Below, piece after piece: positions 1-7,516 of a stretch of DNA of 64,000 nt. The stretch comes from Lachnospira sp. (GTDB lineage Bacteria; Bacillota; Clostridia; Lachnospirales; Lachnospiraceae): positions 124,001 to 188,000 of the forward strand of contig JAGATQ010000039.1 in NCBI GenBank assembly GCA_017621205.1. Reading direction: 5' to 3'. A model generated the notes under the pieces. The model saw only the letters and a program-made list of their open reading frames with translations, was not told the origin of the DNA and did no database searches. Every line of letters begins with the position of its first letter. Within the stretch, counting starts at the first letter, position 1. Both the position numbers and the translations under genes were made by a program.

Positions 1-66
1 ACAGGAATGTAAGGGGGATGTATGTGATACACCCGATATGATACATACTGTAGGAGGCATTCCCAG

Positions 67-735
67 ATGAAAGAACAATTCAGACAGGTTTACAAAGCCG
101 GAGAGGGGGAAATAATCGAGAAGAAATCTCGGTTTATTGCTCATGTATTGCCCGTCTCTTCGGAGGAAGAAGCATTTTCTTATATTGAACAATATAAAAA
201 ACAATACTGGGATGCAAGGCATAACTGCTATGCGTTTCGTGTAGGTTATGATCAGCCCGTCATTCGTTTTTCGGATGACGGTGAGCCTTCGGGGACAGCG
301 GGCAAACCAATTTTAGAGGTGATTACCGGACAGGAGCTTTTCAATGTGTTAATTATTGTGACACGGTATTTTGGTGGAGTGTTATTGGGTACCGGAGGTT
401 TGGTGCGTGCCTATACGGAGGCTTCTAAGGCAGGGCTTGATAATAGTATTGTAGTTATGAAGAAGCTTGGAAAGGAGCTTCTTTTAACGACCAATTATAC
501 AGATATCGGAAGGCTGCAATATTATTTTGCACAGGAACAGGTTGATGTAGCAGACACCGTTTATGAGGATGTGGTAAAGGTAACGCTTTATGTGCCGCAC
601 TCTGCGCTGCATGCGACAAAGAAGCATATTAGTGAGCTAACCAGTGGACAAGCCAGGCTTGAGGAACTGGGGGAATGCTATTACTTTGCTTATGACGGAG
701 AATATATTGTAACAAAAAAAACTTGCCAGACGTGA
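67..735 (+). CDS. yigZ: YigZ/IMPACT family protein (UPF0029)
   Basis: Soluble 222-residue protein of the YigZ/IMPACT family. The N-terminal IMPACT domain (about residues 15-125) shows the family blocks DARHNCYAFR (about 48-57), SDDGEPSGTAGKP (about 70-82) and TRYFGGVLLGTGGL (about 99-112). The C-terminal part (about 140-200) fits the DUF1949 ferredoxin-like domain. The length is normal for the family. The biochemical role in bacteria is not settled; eukaryotic IMPACT acts on translation control. The start has a good ribosome site (TAGGAGG, about 51-57). It converges with typA and the two genes share a terminator hairpin that overlaps the end of this ORF. Confidence 0.9.
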   Translation: MKEQFRQVYKAGEGEIIEKKSRFIAHVLPVSSEEEAFSYIEQYKKQYWDARHNCYAFRVGYDQPVIRFSDDGEPSGTAGKPILEVITGQELFNVLIIVTRYFGGVLLGTGGLVRAYTEASKAGLDNSIVVMKKLGKELLLTTNYTDIGRLQYYFAQEQVDVADTVYEDVVKVTLYVPHSALHATKKHISELTSGQARLEELGECYYFAYDGEYIVTKKTCQT

Positions 736-753
736 TACGGTGGCAAGTTTTTT
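714..753. terminator. Bidirectional terminator between yigZ and typA
   Basis: Stem ACTTGCCA (721-728) pairs with TGGCAAGT (741-748), flanked by an A-run on the left and a T-run on the right. It therefore reads as an intrinsic terminator on both strands. It overlaps the last codons of yigZ. Confidence 0.85.
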
Positions 754-767
754 GATATTTTGCAGCA

Positions 768-2606
768 TTATTTCCCTCCATTTTTTCTGGCAGCACGGTA
801 GCGTTCTGTCGGGTCAAGAATCTTTTTGCGGATGCGGATGTTCTCTGGTGTTATCTCAAGCAGCTCGTCTGTATCGATAAATTCCAACGCTTGCTCTAGG
901 CTAAGCTTTTTTGGTGGCACTAAGGTCAGGGCATCATCCGCTCCTGACGAACGGGTATTGGTCAGATGTTTTTTCTTACATACATTTACTTCAATATCCT
1001 CAGCACGGGAGCATTGTCCCACAATCATGCCACTGTAAACCTTTTCTCCTGCACCGATGAACAGGGTGCCACGCTCTTGTGCGTTAAAGAGACCATAGGT
1101 GATGCTTTCCCCTGCCTCAAAGGCTATTAGGGAACCCTGTTTGCGGTACTGGATATCTCCTTTGTAGGGACCATATCCATCAAATTCTGTGTTCAGTATA
1201 CCATTTCCCTTGGTATCTGTCATAAACTGTCCCCGATAACCGATAAGTCCCCGGGAAGGGATAGAGAATTCTAATCGGGTATAGCCTCCATTACAAGGTG
1301 CCATACCTTGAAGCTCGCCTTTTCTCTGGCTCAATTCCTGAATGACACTTCCGGCAAATTCCTCTGGTACATCAATAGTAGCAATCTCCATTGGCTCCAG
1401 TTTCTTTTGGCGTTCGTCCTCTTTAAATAGAACCTCTGCCTTGCTGACAGCAAATTCATAGCCTTCCCGCCGCATATTTTCAATCAGTACTGATAAATGA
1501 AGCTCTCCACGGCCGGAAACCTTGTAAGCTTCCGTGTTTTCCGTTTCCTCTACCCGAAGGGAGACGTCGGTATTTAATTCCCGGAATAGGCGGTCTCTCA
1601 AATGGCGGCTTGTGACATACTTCCCTTCGAGTCCTGCTAACGGACTGTCATTAACAAGAAAGTGCATGGCAATGGTTGGTTCGGATATCTTCTGGAATGG
1701 GATGGGATTGGGTGCATCCACATCACAGATGGTATCACCGATTTTTAAATCGGCGATGCCAGAGATGGCAACAATGGCTCCCATGCTTGCCTCGTCTACG
1801 TCTACTTTATTGAGTCCATCGTATTCATAAAGCTTGGTGATACGAACCTTTTGTGTTTTTTCCGGGTCATGGTGGTTAACGATGATGGCTTCCTGATTGA
1901 CGCGGATTGTTCCGTTGCTAATCTTGCCCACACCGATTCGTCCGACATATTCATTGTAGTCGATGGTACTAATCAGTGTCTGTAATGGCGCCTCCGGGTC
2001 ACCCTCTGGTGCTGGAATATATTTTACAATGGTTTCTAATAATGGTTCCATATCCTTACCCGGTTCCTCGGCAGAGTAGGAGGAGGTCCCTTCTCTTGCA
2101 GATGCAAAGATAAACGGGCAGTCTAACTGGTCTTCGTTGGCATCCAATTCAATAAACAGGTCAAGTACTTCGTCGATAACCTCTTCGGGTCTTGCCTCCG
2201 GGCGGTCAATCTTATTGATACAGACAACAACAGAAAGCTCGAGTTCTAAGGCTTTGCGAAGAACAAATTTTGTTTGTGGCATGGCTCCCTCAAATGCATC
2301 TACTACAAGAATAACACCATCCACCATTTTTAAGACACGTTCCACCTCCCCGCCGAAGTCGGCATGTCCCGGAGTATCAATAATGTTAATTTTCGTATTT
2401 TTATAATAGACGGCTGTATTTTTGGATAAAATAGTAATTCCGCGTTCCCGTTCGATATCATTGGAATCCATTACCCGCTCTAAAACCTCTTGATTGGAGC
2501 GGAATACCCCGCTTTGTTTTAGCAGCTCGTCCACCAATGTTGTTTTGCCGTGGTCAACATGGGCAATAATCGCTACATTGCGGATATCCTCGCGTTTCGT
2601 TTTCAT
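768..2606 (-). CDS. typA: Translational GTPase TypA/BipA
   Basis: Ribosome-associated GTPase of the EF-G superfamily, 612 residues, the usual length. The sequence has the G1 motif AHVDHGKTT (residues 15-23), switch I RGIT, DTPGHADF, and NKID. Domain II follows, then the EF-G-like domains III and V and the TypA-specific C-terminus (SIPSRGLIGYRGQF region). The family helps 50S assembly and growth under stress or cold. The gene is monocistronic on the minus strand with its own promoter upstream. Confidence 0.97.
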   Translation of the reverse strand: MKTKREDIRNVAIIAHVDHGKTTLVDELLKQSGVFRSNQEVLERVMDSNDIERERGITILSKNTAVYYKNTKINIIDTPGHADFGGEVERVLKMVDGVILVVDAFEGAMPQTKFVLRKALELELSVVVCINKIDRPEARPEEVIDEVLDLFIELDANEDQLDCPFIFASAREGTSSYSAEEPGKDMEPLLETIVKYIPAPEGDPEAPLQTLISTIDYNEYVGRIGVGKISNGTIRVNQEAIIVNHHDPEKTQKVRITKLYEYDGLNKVDVDEASMGAIVAISGIADLKIGDTICDVDAPNPIPFQKISEPTIAMHFLVNDSPLAGLEGKYVTSRHLRDRLFRELNTDVSLRVEETENTEAYKVSGRGELHLSVLIENMRREGYEFAVSKAEVLFKEDERQKKLEPMEIATIDVPEEFAGSVIQELSQRKGELQGMAPCNGGYTRLEFSIPSRGLIGYRGQFMTDTKGNGILNTEFDGYGPYKGDIQYRKQGSLIAFEAGESITYGLFNAQERGTLFIGAGEKVYSGMIVGQCSRAEDIEVNVCKKKHLTNTRSSGADDALTLVPPKKLSLEQALEFIDTDELLEITPENIRIRKKILDPTERYRAARKNGGK

Positions 2607-2671
2607 GCTGTTTCCTTCTTTCCTAAATTCATTATATCATCTTGATTGTCGTCTTTTTGCACAACGAACTA

Positions 2672-2700
2672 ATCATAGCACAATGCCCCGATTGTTACAA
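2672..2700 (-). promoter_or_regulatory. Predicted sigma-A promoter of typA
   Basis: On the minus strand TTGTAA (2695-2700) and TATGAT (2672-2677) are separated by 17 bp, about 65 bp before the typA start. A second TATAAT lies closer to the gene but has no good -35 box. Confidence 0.45.
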
Positions 2701-2884
2701 GGATAAAAAGGAGTTCTTAATTTTTTCGTAGAAAACGTCGAAATATTTGGTATACTTTTCATAGTATTTTAGCGAATGTTCTGTTATACTGTATTCATTG
2801 GCAAGGATTAACAGCAAATTTTATATGCTAATGAACAAGTACATAAGAAAACATCTTTCTTTATGAAGAAAAAGAGGTGAAATA

Positions 2885-3346
2885 ATGGAATATACTTCAA
2901 GAAGAAATGGCACATACCGATGTGGTATTCGGTGTATTGGAGTGGTTTTTGTGATAGGAGCAGTGGCAATTATCTATCATAATATCCATTCGGGTATAAC
3001 TGGTCTGGGGGCAATTGGCATGGCAATTGCTTTGGTTTTTTTACTGGTAGGGGTTGCCTATGTGAAACAATCCTTCGGGATTTCTGCGTATGATTTAACG
3101 TATCATATATTGCCGGAGCATCTTAAACTTATGACGCATAGGGGAGAGATAATTATCCGGTATGAGGATATTACTTCTGTAACGATTAATCAGCCCAAGG
3201 TGGATATGGATTATTATATGATTCACCTTCTGGCTGGTAAATATAATCTGGTTATGCATGTGGAAAACGCAGGCGAGCTGGCAAATCAAATGTATGATGC
3301 ATTAATTCAATATACCGAACAGACAAAGGACGAGAAGGAGGCATAG
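2885..3346 (+). CDS. Small membrane protein with a PH-like cytoplasmic domain, unknown function
   Basis: Protein of 153 residues with two hydrophobic segments (about residues 12-34 and 42-64) followed by a soluble C-terminal half of alternating short strands (YDLTYHILPEHLKLMT... IIRYEDITSV). This arrangement resembles bacterial PH-like membrane proteins of the bPH2/DUF304 sort, but I do not recognise a named family. The ribosome site AAAGAGGTG sits 5-8 bases before the ATG. It is probably transcribed with the next gene, 139 bp downstream. Confidence 0.7.
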   Translation: MEYTSRRNGTYRCGIRCIGVVFVIGAVAIIYHNIHSGITGLGAIGMAIALVFLLVGVAYVKQSFGISAYDLTYHILPEHLKLMTHRGEIIIRYEDITSVTINQPKVDMDYYMIHLLAGKYNLVMHVENAGELANQMYDALIQYTEQTKDEKEA

Positions 3347-3484
3347 ATAATGGGGAAAGATTGTTTGTGTTTCCCATTCTAAATTCGTCTGATTCTGCAT
3401 AGGTATAAATATATCATTGTAGCTGTTACAGATAAGAAGACAGTTATGATAAGACAAAGATACAGTCAGAAGGGAGAATAAGTA

Positions 3485-4117
3485 ATGACAGAAAAAGTAT
3501 TTCAAAACAATCAGGCAGTCGTAGCAGGAGAGGTGGTATCCGGTTTTACCTTTAGCCATGAGCTATATGGTGAAGGGTTTTACAATGTGGATTTAAAGGT
3601 AGACCGGCTGTCCGATGCATACGATATCATTCCTGTTATGATATCAGAGCGTATTATTGATGTGAAAGAGGATTATCAGGGCTGCCGTTTGGAGGTAAAG
3701 GGACAATTTCGCTCCTATAACAAACACGAGGATGAAAAAAATCGTTTGATTCTTTCGTTATTTGCCCGTGAGGTACGGCAGATGGAAGAGGATGAGGAGT
3801 ATGTGAAGCCCAATCAGATATTTTTAGACGGTTTTATCTGTAAGAAACCGATTTACCGCATGACGCCGCTGGGCAGGGAGATTGCTGATTTATTGCTGGC
3901 AGTGAATCGTGCCTATGGTAAGTCGGATTATATTCCATGTATTTGTTGGGGAAGGAATGCGAGGTTTGCAGGGAATCTGGAGGTTGGCTCCCATATCCAG
4001 CTATGGGGTCGGATTCAAAGCCGTCAGTATCAGAAAAAGGTAGGAGAAGATGAGGTGGAGAACCGTGTCGCCTATGAGATTTCTGTGAGTAAGCTGGAAT
4101 GTATAGAAGAAGAATAA
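3485..4117 (+). CDS. Single-strand DNA-binding protein-like tandem OB-fold protein
   Basis: Protein of 210 residues that reads as two OB-fold halves (about residues 8-95 and 108-205). Each half begins with an SSB-like strand pattern (AVVAGEVVSGFTFSHE; IFLDGFICKKPIYR) and the second contains SDYIPCICWGRNARFAG, close to the PxxxWG(K)xA block of SSB. It lacks the acidic glycine-rich tail with terminal DDDIPF that true SSB uses to recruit partners, so it is an SSB paralogue and not the main replication SSB. Start supported by AGAAGGGAG just upstream. Confidence 0.75.
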   Translation: MTEKVFQNNQAVVAGEVVSGFTFSHELYGEGFYNVDLKVDRLSDAYDIIPVMISERIIDVKEDYQGCRLEVKGQFRSYNKHEDEKNRLILSLFAREVRQMEEDEEYVKPNQIFLDGFICKKPIYRMTPLGREIADLLLAVNRAYGKSDYIPCICWGRNARFAGNLEVGSHIQLWGRIQSRQYQKKVGEDEVENRVAYEISVSKLECIEEE

Positions 4118-4155
4118 CAGGCTTTTAATAATAGTATTACTGGCTTGACGTAAGG

Positions 4156-4186
4156 ATGAGACACTGAATTTCGGTGTCTCATTTGC
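4156..4186 (+). terminator. Probable terminator after the SSB-like gene
   Basis: ATGAGACAC (4156-4164) pairs with GTGTCTCAT (4174-4182), a perfect 9-bp stem. The following T-run is short, so termination may be weak. Confidence 0.5.
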
Positions 4187-4284
4187 ATAATTTTGGGAAA
4201 TGTGCTAAAATATATGCGGTTTTTATACTTATGATGAGTTAAAGACCAATACTATGGGGAATATTGGGGTAAAGGAGAGTAAAA

Positions 4285-4782
4285 ATGTCAAGTAATCATG
4301 TCCAGGTATATTGCGGAGATGGCAGGGGAAAGTCGAATGCTGCTATCGGATTATGTATTAAGTATGCCAGTATGGGGAAGGATGTTATTGTTGTTCAATT
4401 TTTAAAGGGAAGTAATATGGATGAGCTGGAATGCCTAAAACGGCTGGAACCGGAGATTCGTCTTTTCCGGTTTGAGAGTAATGTGGAGGCCTACACAGAG
4501 TTGTCTAAGGAGGAACAGCTTAATGAGGATTCCAATATACGGAATGGTTTGAATTATGTGAAGAAGGTTTTGGTTACCGGGGAATGCGATTTGCTGGTGG
4601 TGGATGAGATTTTAGGTTTGGTTGACCATCATATTATTGAGCTGAATGATGTAATCCGTCTGATTGAGGCGAAGGATGATGATATGGAGCTGGTGCTGAC
4701 GGGACGGAATATGCCTATCGGTTTAACGTCGTATGTCAGCGATGTATTTAAAATTAGCACGGTAAAGATGACAGAGCAATAG
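4285..4782 (+). CDS. CobO/BtuR-like P-loop protein (cob(I)alamin adenosyltransferase family)
   Basis: Protein of 165 residues with the CobO/BtuR layout: N-terminal P-loop GDGRGKSNAA (about residues 11-20), the strand VIVVQFLKGS (about 35-44) and LLVVDEILGLV (about 107-117). CobO-type enzymes transfer the adenosyl group of ATP to cob(I)alamin or cobyrinic acid diamide. The usual P-loop is GxGKGKTTAA; here the first Lys is Arg and TT is SN, so activity is uncertain. No other cobalamin gene is nearby. Start supported by AAAGGAG. Confidence 0.75.
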   Translation: MSSNHVQVYCGDGRGKSNAAIGLCIKYASMGKDVIVVQFLKGSNMDELECLKRLEPEIRLFRFESNVEAYTELSKEEQLNEDSNIRNGLNYVKKVLVTGECDLLVVDEILGLVDHHIIELNDVIRLIEAKDDDMELVLTGRNMPIGLTSYVSDVFKISTVKMTEQ

Positions 4783-4845
4783 TAAGGTTGCCAGATACAT
4801 AATTATTAGCTGTACCGTAATCTTTAAAAAGTTTTCGATTTTAAG

Positions 4846-4874
4846 TTGACAATATGCTTATAGGAGCGTATGAT
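4846..4874 (+). promoter_or_regulatory. Sigma-A promoter of the lysine riboswitch-dapAB transcript
   Basis: TTGACA (4846-4851), a 17-bp spacer, then TATGAT (4869-4874). The expected transcript start is near 4881, giving a leader of about 300 nt before dapA. Confidence 0.8.
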
Positions 4875-4923
4875 AACCATAAGTTAAGAAGACTGTTTCG
4901 TTTTCTTACAATTTCATAATTTT

Positions 4924-5090
4924 TAGTAGAGGTGCGTTTCTCATCAGTAGGATTAAGGATGCAGTAGAGTGCAGAAGAGAGAATTTGAAAGGGTGGAACG
5001 CCGAAGAGATATCAACTCTATATGATATTTTCTGGGCATATAATGAATAATTATATGACTGTCATCTAATGATTAGGTGGAGTGCTGCTA
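4924..5090 (+). ncRNA. Lysine riboswitch (L-box) aptamer
   Basis: The conserved L-box blocks appear in order: AGTAGAGGTGCG (4925-4936), AGTAG (about 4946), GAAAGGGTGGAACGCCGAAG (about 4987-5006), TCTGGGCA (about 5031), ACTGTCATC (about 5058-5066) and GGTGGAGTGCTGCTA (5077-5091). Helix P1 is closed by TAGTAG (4924-4929) with CTGCTA (5085-5090). These aptamers bind L-lysine. Location immediately before a terminator hairpin and dapA, the first committed enzyme of lysine synthesis, is the expected context for transcription attenuation by lysine. Confidence 0.93.
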
Positions 5091-5106
5091 GTGAAGATTG
5101 ATAGTA

Positions 5107-5135
5107 ACCGGCACGAATTATGCCGGTTTTATTTA
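5107..5135 (+). terminator. Riboswitch-controlled terminator before dapA
   Basis: ACCGGCA (5107-5113) pairs with TGCCGGT (5121-5127), followed by TTTATTT. It lies about 15 nt after the aptamer and about 45 nt before dapA, so lysine binding would favour termination here. Confidence 0.88.
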
Positions 5136-5178
5136 TGAGTATAGGAATTTTAAATTTTATTATAAGGAGGTCATTATT

Positions 5179-6063
5179 ATGGCGATTTTTACAGGAGCAG
5201 GTGTTGCGATTGTTACCCCGTTTAAGGAGGACGGAAGCATTGATTTTGAGAAGCTGAATACTTTGATTGATTTCCAGATTGATAATGGTACAGATGCCAT
5301 TATTATTTGTGGAACGACCGGGGAGTCTGCAACCATGAGTCATGAGGAGCATTTGCAGACGATAGAAGCTTGCGTGAAGCATGTGAATAAGAGAGTTCCC
5401 GTTGTGGCAGGAACCGGTTCTAACTGTACAGATACAGCAATCTATCTTTCTAAGGAAGCTGAGAAGCTTGGGGCAGATGCGCTCCTTGTGGTTACACCAT
5501 ATTACAATAAGGCAACACAGAAGGGATTGAAGGAACATTTTACGATGATAGCGGAGAGTGTTTCCCTTCCGATTGTTCTTTACAATGTTCCTAGCCGGAC
5601 CGGATGTAATATTTTACCGGAGACAGCAGTAGAGCTTGCGAAGAATGTGGATAATATTGTTGCTATCAAGGAGGCGAGCGGTAATATTTCACAGGTTGTG
5701 AAGCTGGCTTCTCTGGCTAAGGGCTGTATCGATATTTACTCTGGTAATGATGACCAGGTGATTCCGTTGCTTTCCTTGGGAGGCAAGGGCGTTATCTCCG
5801 TATTAAGTAACGTTGCACCGAGACAGACGCATGATATGGTTATGGAATATTTAGAGGGGGACCGTGATAAGGGAGTGCAGCTGCAGCTTGAGCTTATTGA
5901 TTTATGTAATGCACTGTTTAGTGAGGTGAATCCGATTCCGGTTAAGAAGGCTGTCGAGCTTATGGGACTTTGTGGCGGTACCTTAAGGAGACCGCTGACC
6001 GAGATGGAGCCACAGAATGTGGAGAAGCTTAAAACTGCGATGAAGGCAGCGGGAATTATTTAG
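5179..6063 (+). CDS. dapA: 4-hydroxy-tetrahydrodipicolinate synthase
   Basis: Condenses pyruvate with aspartate semialdehyde in the diaminopimelate/lysine pathway; cytoplasmic, class I aldolase TIM barrel. The 294-residue length is standard. Visible motifs are GTTGES (about residues 44-49), the catalytic Tyr in VTPYYNK, and the Schiff-base Lys in IVAIKEASG (about 161). An in-frame ATG at 5098 exists, but it lies inside the riboswitch terminator region; the ATG at 5179 follows TAAGGAGG at ideal spacing and matches the family N-terminus. dapB follows 21 bp later in the same operon. Confidence 0.96.
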   Translation: MAIFTGAGVAIVTPFKEDGSIDFEKLNTLIDFQIDNGTDAIIICGTTGESATMSHEEHLQTIEACVKHVNKRVPVVAGTGSNCTDTAIYLSKEAEKLGADALLVVTPYYNKATQKGLKEHFTMIAESVSLPIVLYNVPSRTGCNILPETAVELAKNVDNIVAIKEASGNISQVVKLASLAKGCIDIYSGNDDQVIPLLSLGGKGVISVLSNVAPRQTHDMVMEYLEGDRDKGVQLQLELIDLCNALFSEVNPIPVKKAVELMGLCGGTLRRPLTEMEPQNVEKLKTAMKAAGII

Positions 6064-6084
6064 TGAAGAAAGGAAGAACAACAG

Positions 6085-6840
6085 ATGACAAGAATAATTA
6101 TGCATGGCTGCAATGGGCACATGGGACAGGTGATTTCTGATATTGTAAGGGAGGACCCGGATACAGAGATGGTGGCAGGAATTGATATTTTAGATAACCG
6201 GGAGAATGGTTATCCGGTGTTCACGAATATCTTTGACTGTGATATTACAGCAGATGTCATCATTGATTTTGCAGCGGCACCAGCGGTAGATAATCTGCTT
6301 CAGTATGTAGTGGAGCGGCAGATTCCGCTTGTATTATGTACGACAGGACTTAGTGAGGAGCAGCTTGAGAAGGTAGAGGAGGCAAGTAAGAAGGTAGCAA
6401 TTTTACGTTCTGCCAATATGTCTTTAGGTATCAATACCTTGCTTAAGATGGTTCAGACTGCAACCAAGGTATTTGCAGATGCAGGCTATGATATTGAGAT
6501 TGTTGAAAAGCACCACAATAAGAAGGTGGATGCTCCTTCGGGAACAGCACTTGCTTTGGCAGATTCCATTAATGAGGCATTAGAGGAGCCTTATGAGTAT
6601 GTGTACGACAGAAGTAACCGAAGAGAGCCAAGACCGAAGAAAGAAATTGGTTTGTCTGCGGTGCGTGGTGGCACGATTGTGGGAGACCACGATATTATAT
6701 TTGCCGGGACTGATGAAGTAATCACCTTTTCCCATACTGCTTATTCAAAGGCAGTATTTGGTAAGGGGGCAGTGCAGGCAGGGAAGTTTCTTGCCGGTAA
6801 GCCAGCGGGAATGTATGATATGCAGCAGGTAATTGGATAG
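6085..6840 (+). CDS. dapB: 4-hydroxy-tetrahydrodipicolinate reductase
   Basis: NAD(P)H-dependent reductase, the second step of the diaminopimelate branch; 251 residues, normal length. The nucleotide-binding motif HGCNGHMGQ is at about residues 7-15, the substrate/catalytic block EKHHNKKVDAPSGTA at about 144-158, and the C-terminal block GGTIVGDHDIIFAG is present. It is co-transcribed with dapA, so both are under the lysine riboswitch. The usual HHxxKxDxPSGTA has KK in the middle, which fits. Confidence 0.96.
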   Translation: MTRIIMHGCNGHMGQVISDIVREDPDTEMVAGIDILDNRENGYPVFTNIFDCDITADVIIDFAAAPAVDNLLQYVVERQIPLVLCTTGLSEEQLEKVEEASKKVAILRSANMSLGINTLLKMVQTATKVFADAGYDIEIVEKHHNKKVDAPSGTALALADSINEALEEPYEYVYDRSNRREPRPKKEIGLSAVRGGTIVGDHDIIFAGTDEVITFSHTAYSKAVFGKGAVQAGKFLAGKPAGMYDMQQVIG

Positions 6841-6906
6841 TTACTGGGTTTACTACTGTATAGAAGCTTTATTTTGTATAACCTTCATAATCATTTTATA
6901 ATAAAA

Positions 6907-6946
6907 ACATGCCTTGACGTAGAAATATGTCAGGGTATGTTTTTTA
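6907..6946 (+). terminator. Terminator of the dapAB operon
   Basis: ACATGCCTTGAC (6907-6918) pairs with GTCAGGGTATGT (6929-6940), followed by a long T-run. Strong intrinsic terminator. Confidence 0.9.
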
Positions 6947-6954
6947 TTTTTTTG

Positions 6955-6983
6955 TTGCTAATTGCTATAATTTGGTTTATACT
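6955..6983 (+). promoter_or_regulatory. Predicted promoter of the exported small protein
   Basis: TTGCTA (6955-6960), 17-bp spacer, TATACT (6978-6983), about 50 bp before the start codon at 7036. Confidence 0.55.
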
Positions 6984-7035
6984 TAAATTGGTCGGAAATT
7001 AATAGTGTCAAAATGTGTCGAAGGAGGAAGGTTGT

Positions 7036-7446
7036 ATGAAGAAATTGAGTAAAAAGCTTTCGTTGTTATTGTTATTTGCAGTGTGCTTTTCTGTGGGGAT
7101 TCCGTGTCTGGCGGCGGGTACAGCCAGTGTGAATCTGACTGCCAGTCAAAATTATGCGGATTCAGCTGTTGTGCGTTGTGAGGATGGTGAGACGACAAAA
7201 TTTAAGGGGAAAGTATTATCTAATTCAAAGAAAAATGCTACTTTTGTTGCAAGATATCAAAGAAGTGCTAAATGGTTTGACGACACAGCTACAATACAAC
7301 GTGCAGTTCCTCCCAATGCCCAAACAAAGAATATAACTACAAGTGAGAAGCATCGGTATTTTATTTTACGGATTGTTTCGGGAAATGATGCAAATGGGTT
7401 TCTGAATAAAGGAACGATAGCAAACGGAACAATTTGGGCTAATTAA
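7036..7446 (+). CDS. Small exported protein of unknown function
   Basis: Protein of 136 residues with a clear Sec signal peptide: KKLSKK, a hydrophobic core LLLLFAVCFSVG, and a likely cleavage site after CLAAG or CLA (about residue 25). The mature part of about 110 residues is polar and strand-rich, without a motif I recognise. The ATG at 7036 is preferred over an upstream ATG at 7015 because GAAGGAGGAAGG lies just before it. It has its own promoter and a strong terminator before the ABC genes, so it is probably abundant compared with them. A role as substrate of the adjacent exporter is possible but not shown. Confidence 0.75.
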   Translation: MKKLSKKLSLLLLFAVCFSVGIPCLAAGTASVNLTASQNYADSAVVRCEDGETTKFKGKVLSNSKKNATFVARYQRSAKWFDDTATIQRAVPPNAQTKNITTSEKHRYFILRIVSGNDANGFLNKGTIANGTIWAN

Positions 7447-7454
7447 AATAAAAA

Positions 7455-7500
7455 TGCTCTGGAGGTATTTTAATATCATCTTCCTCCAGAGCAATTATTT
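7455..7500 (+). terminator. Terminator after the exported small protein
   Basis: TGCTCTGGAGG (7455-7465) pairs perfectly with CCTCCAGAGCA (7483-7493), followed by ATTATTTTG. Some read-through into the ABC genes is possible as no separate promoter is obvious. Confidence 0.8.
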
Positions 7501-7516
7501 TGTGAGGTGAGGATAC

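Noticed and set aside
1-66. Possible end of an upstream gene or small hairpin (GTATGT...ACATAC) at the window start
   Set aside because: Too short to judge; only the ribosome site of yigZ is clear.
5098-5178. In-frame extension of dapA upstream to 5098
   Set aside because: It covers the riboswitch terminator; ATG 5179 follows TAAGGAGG and matches the family start.
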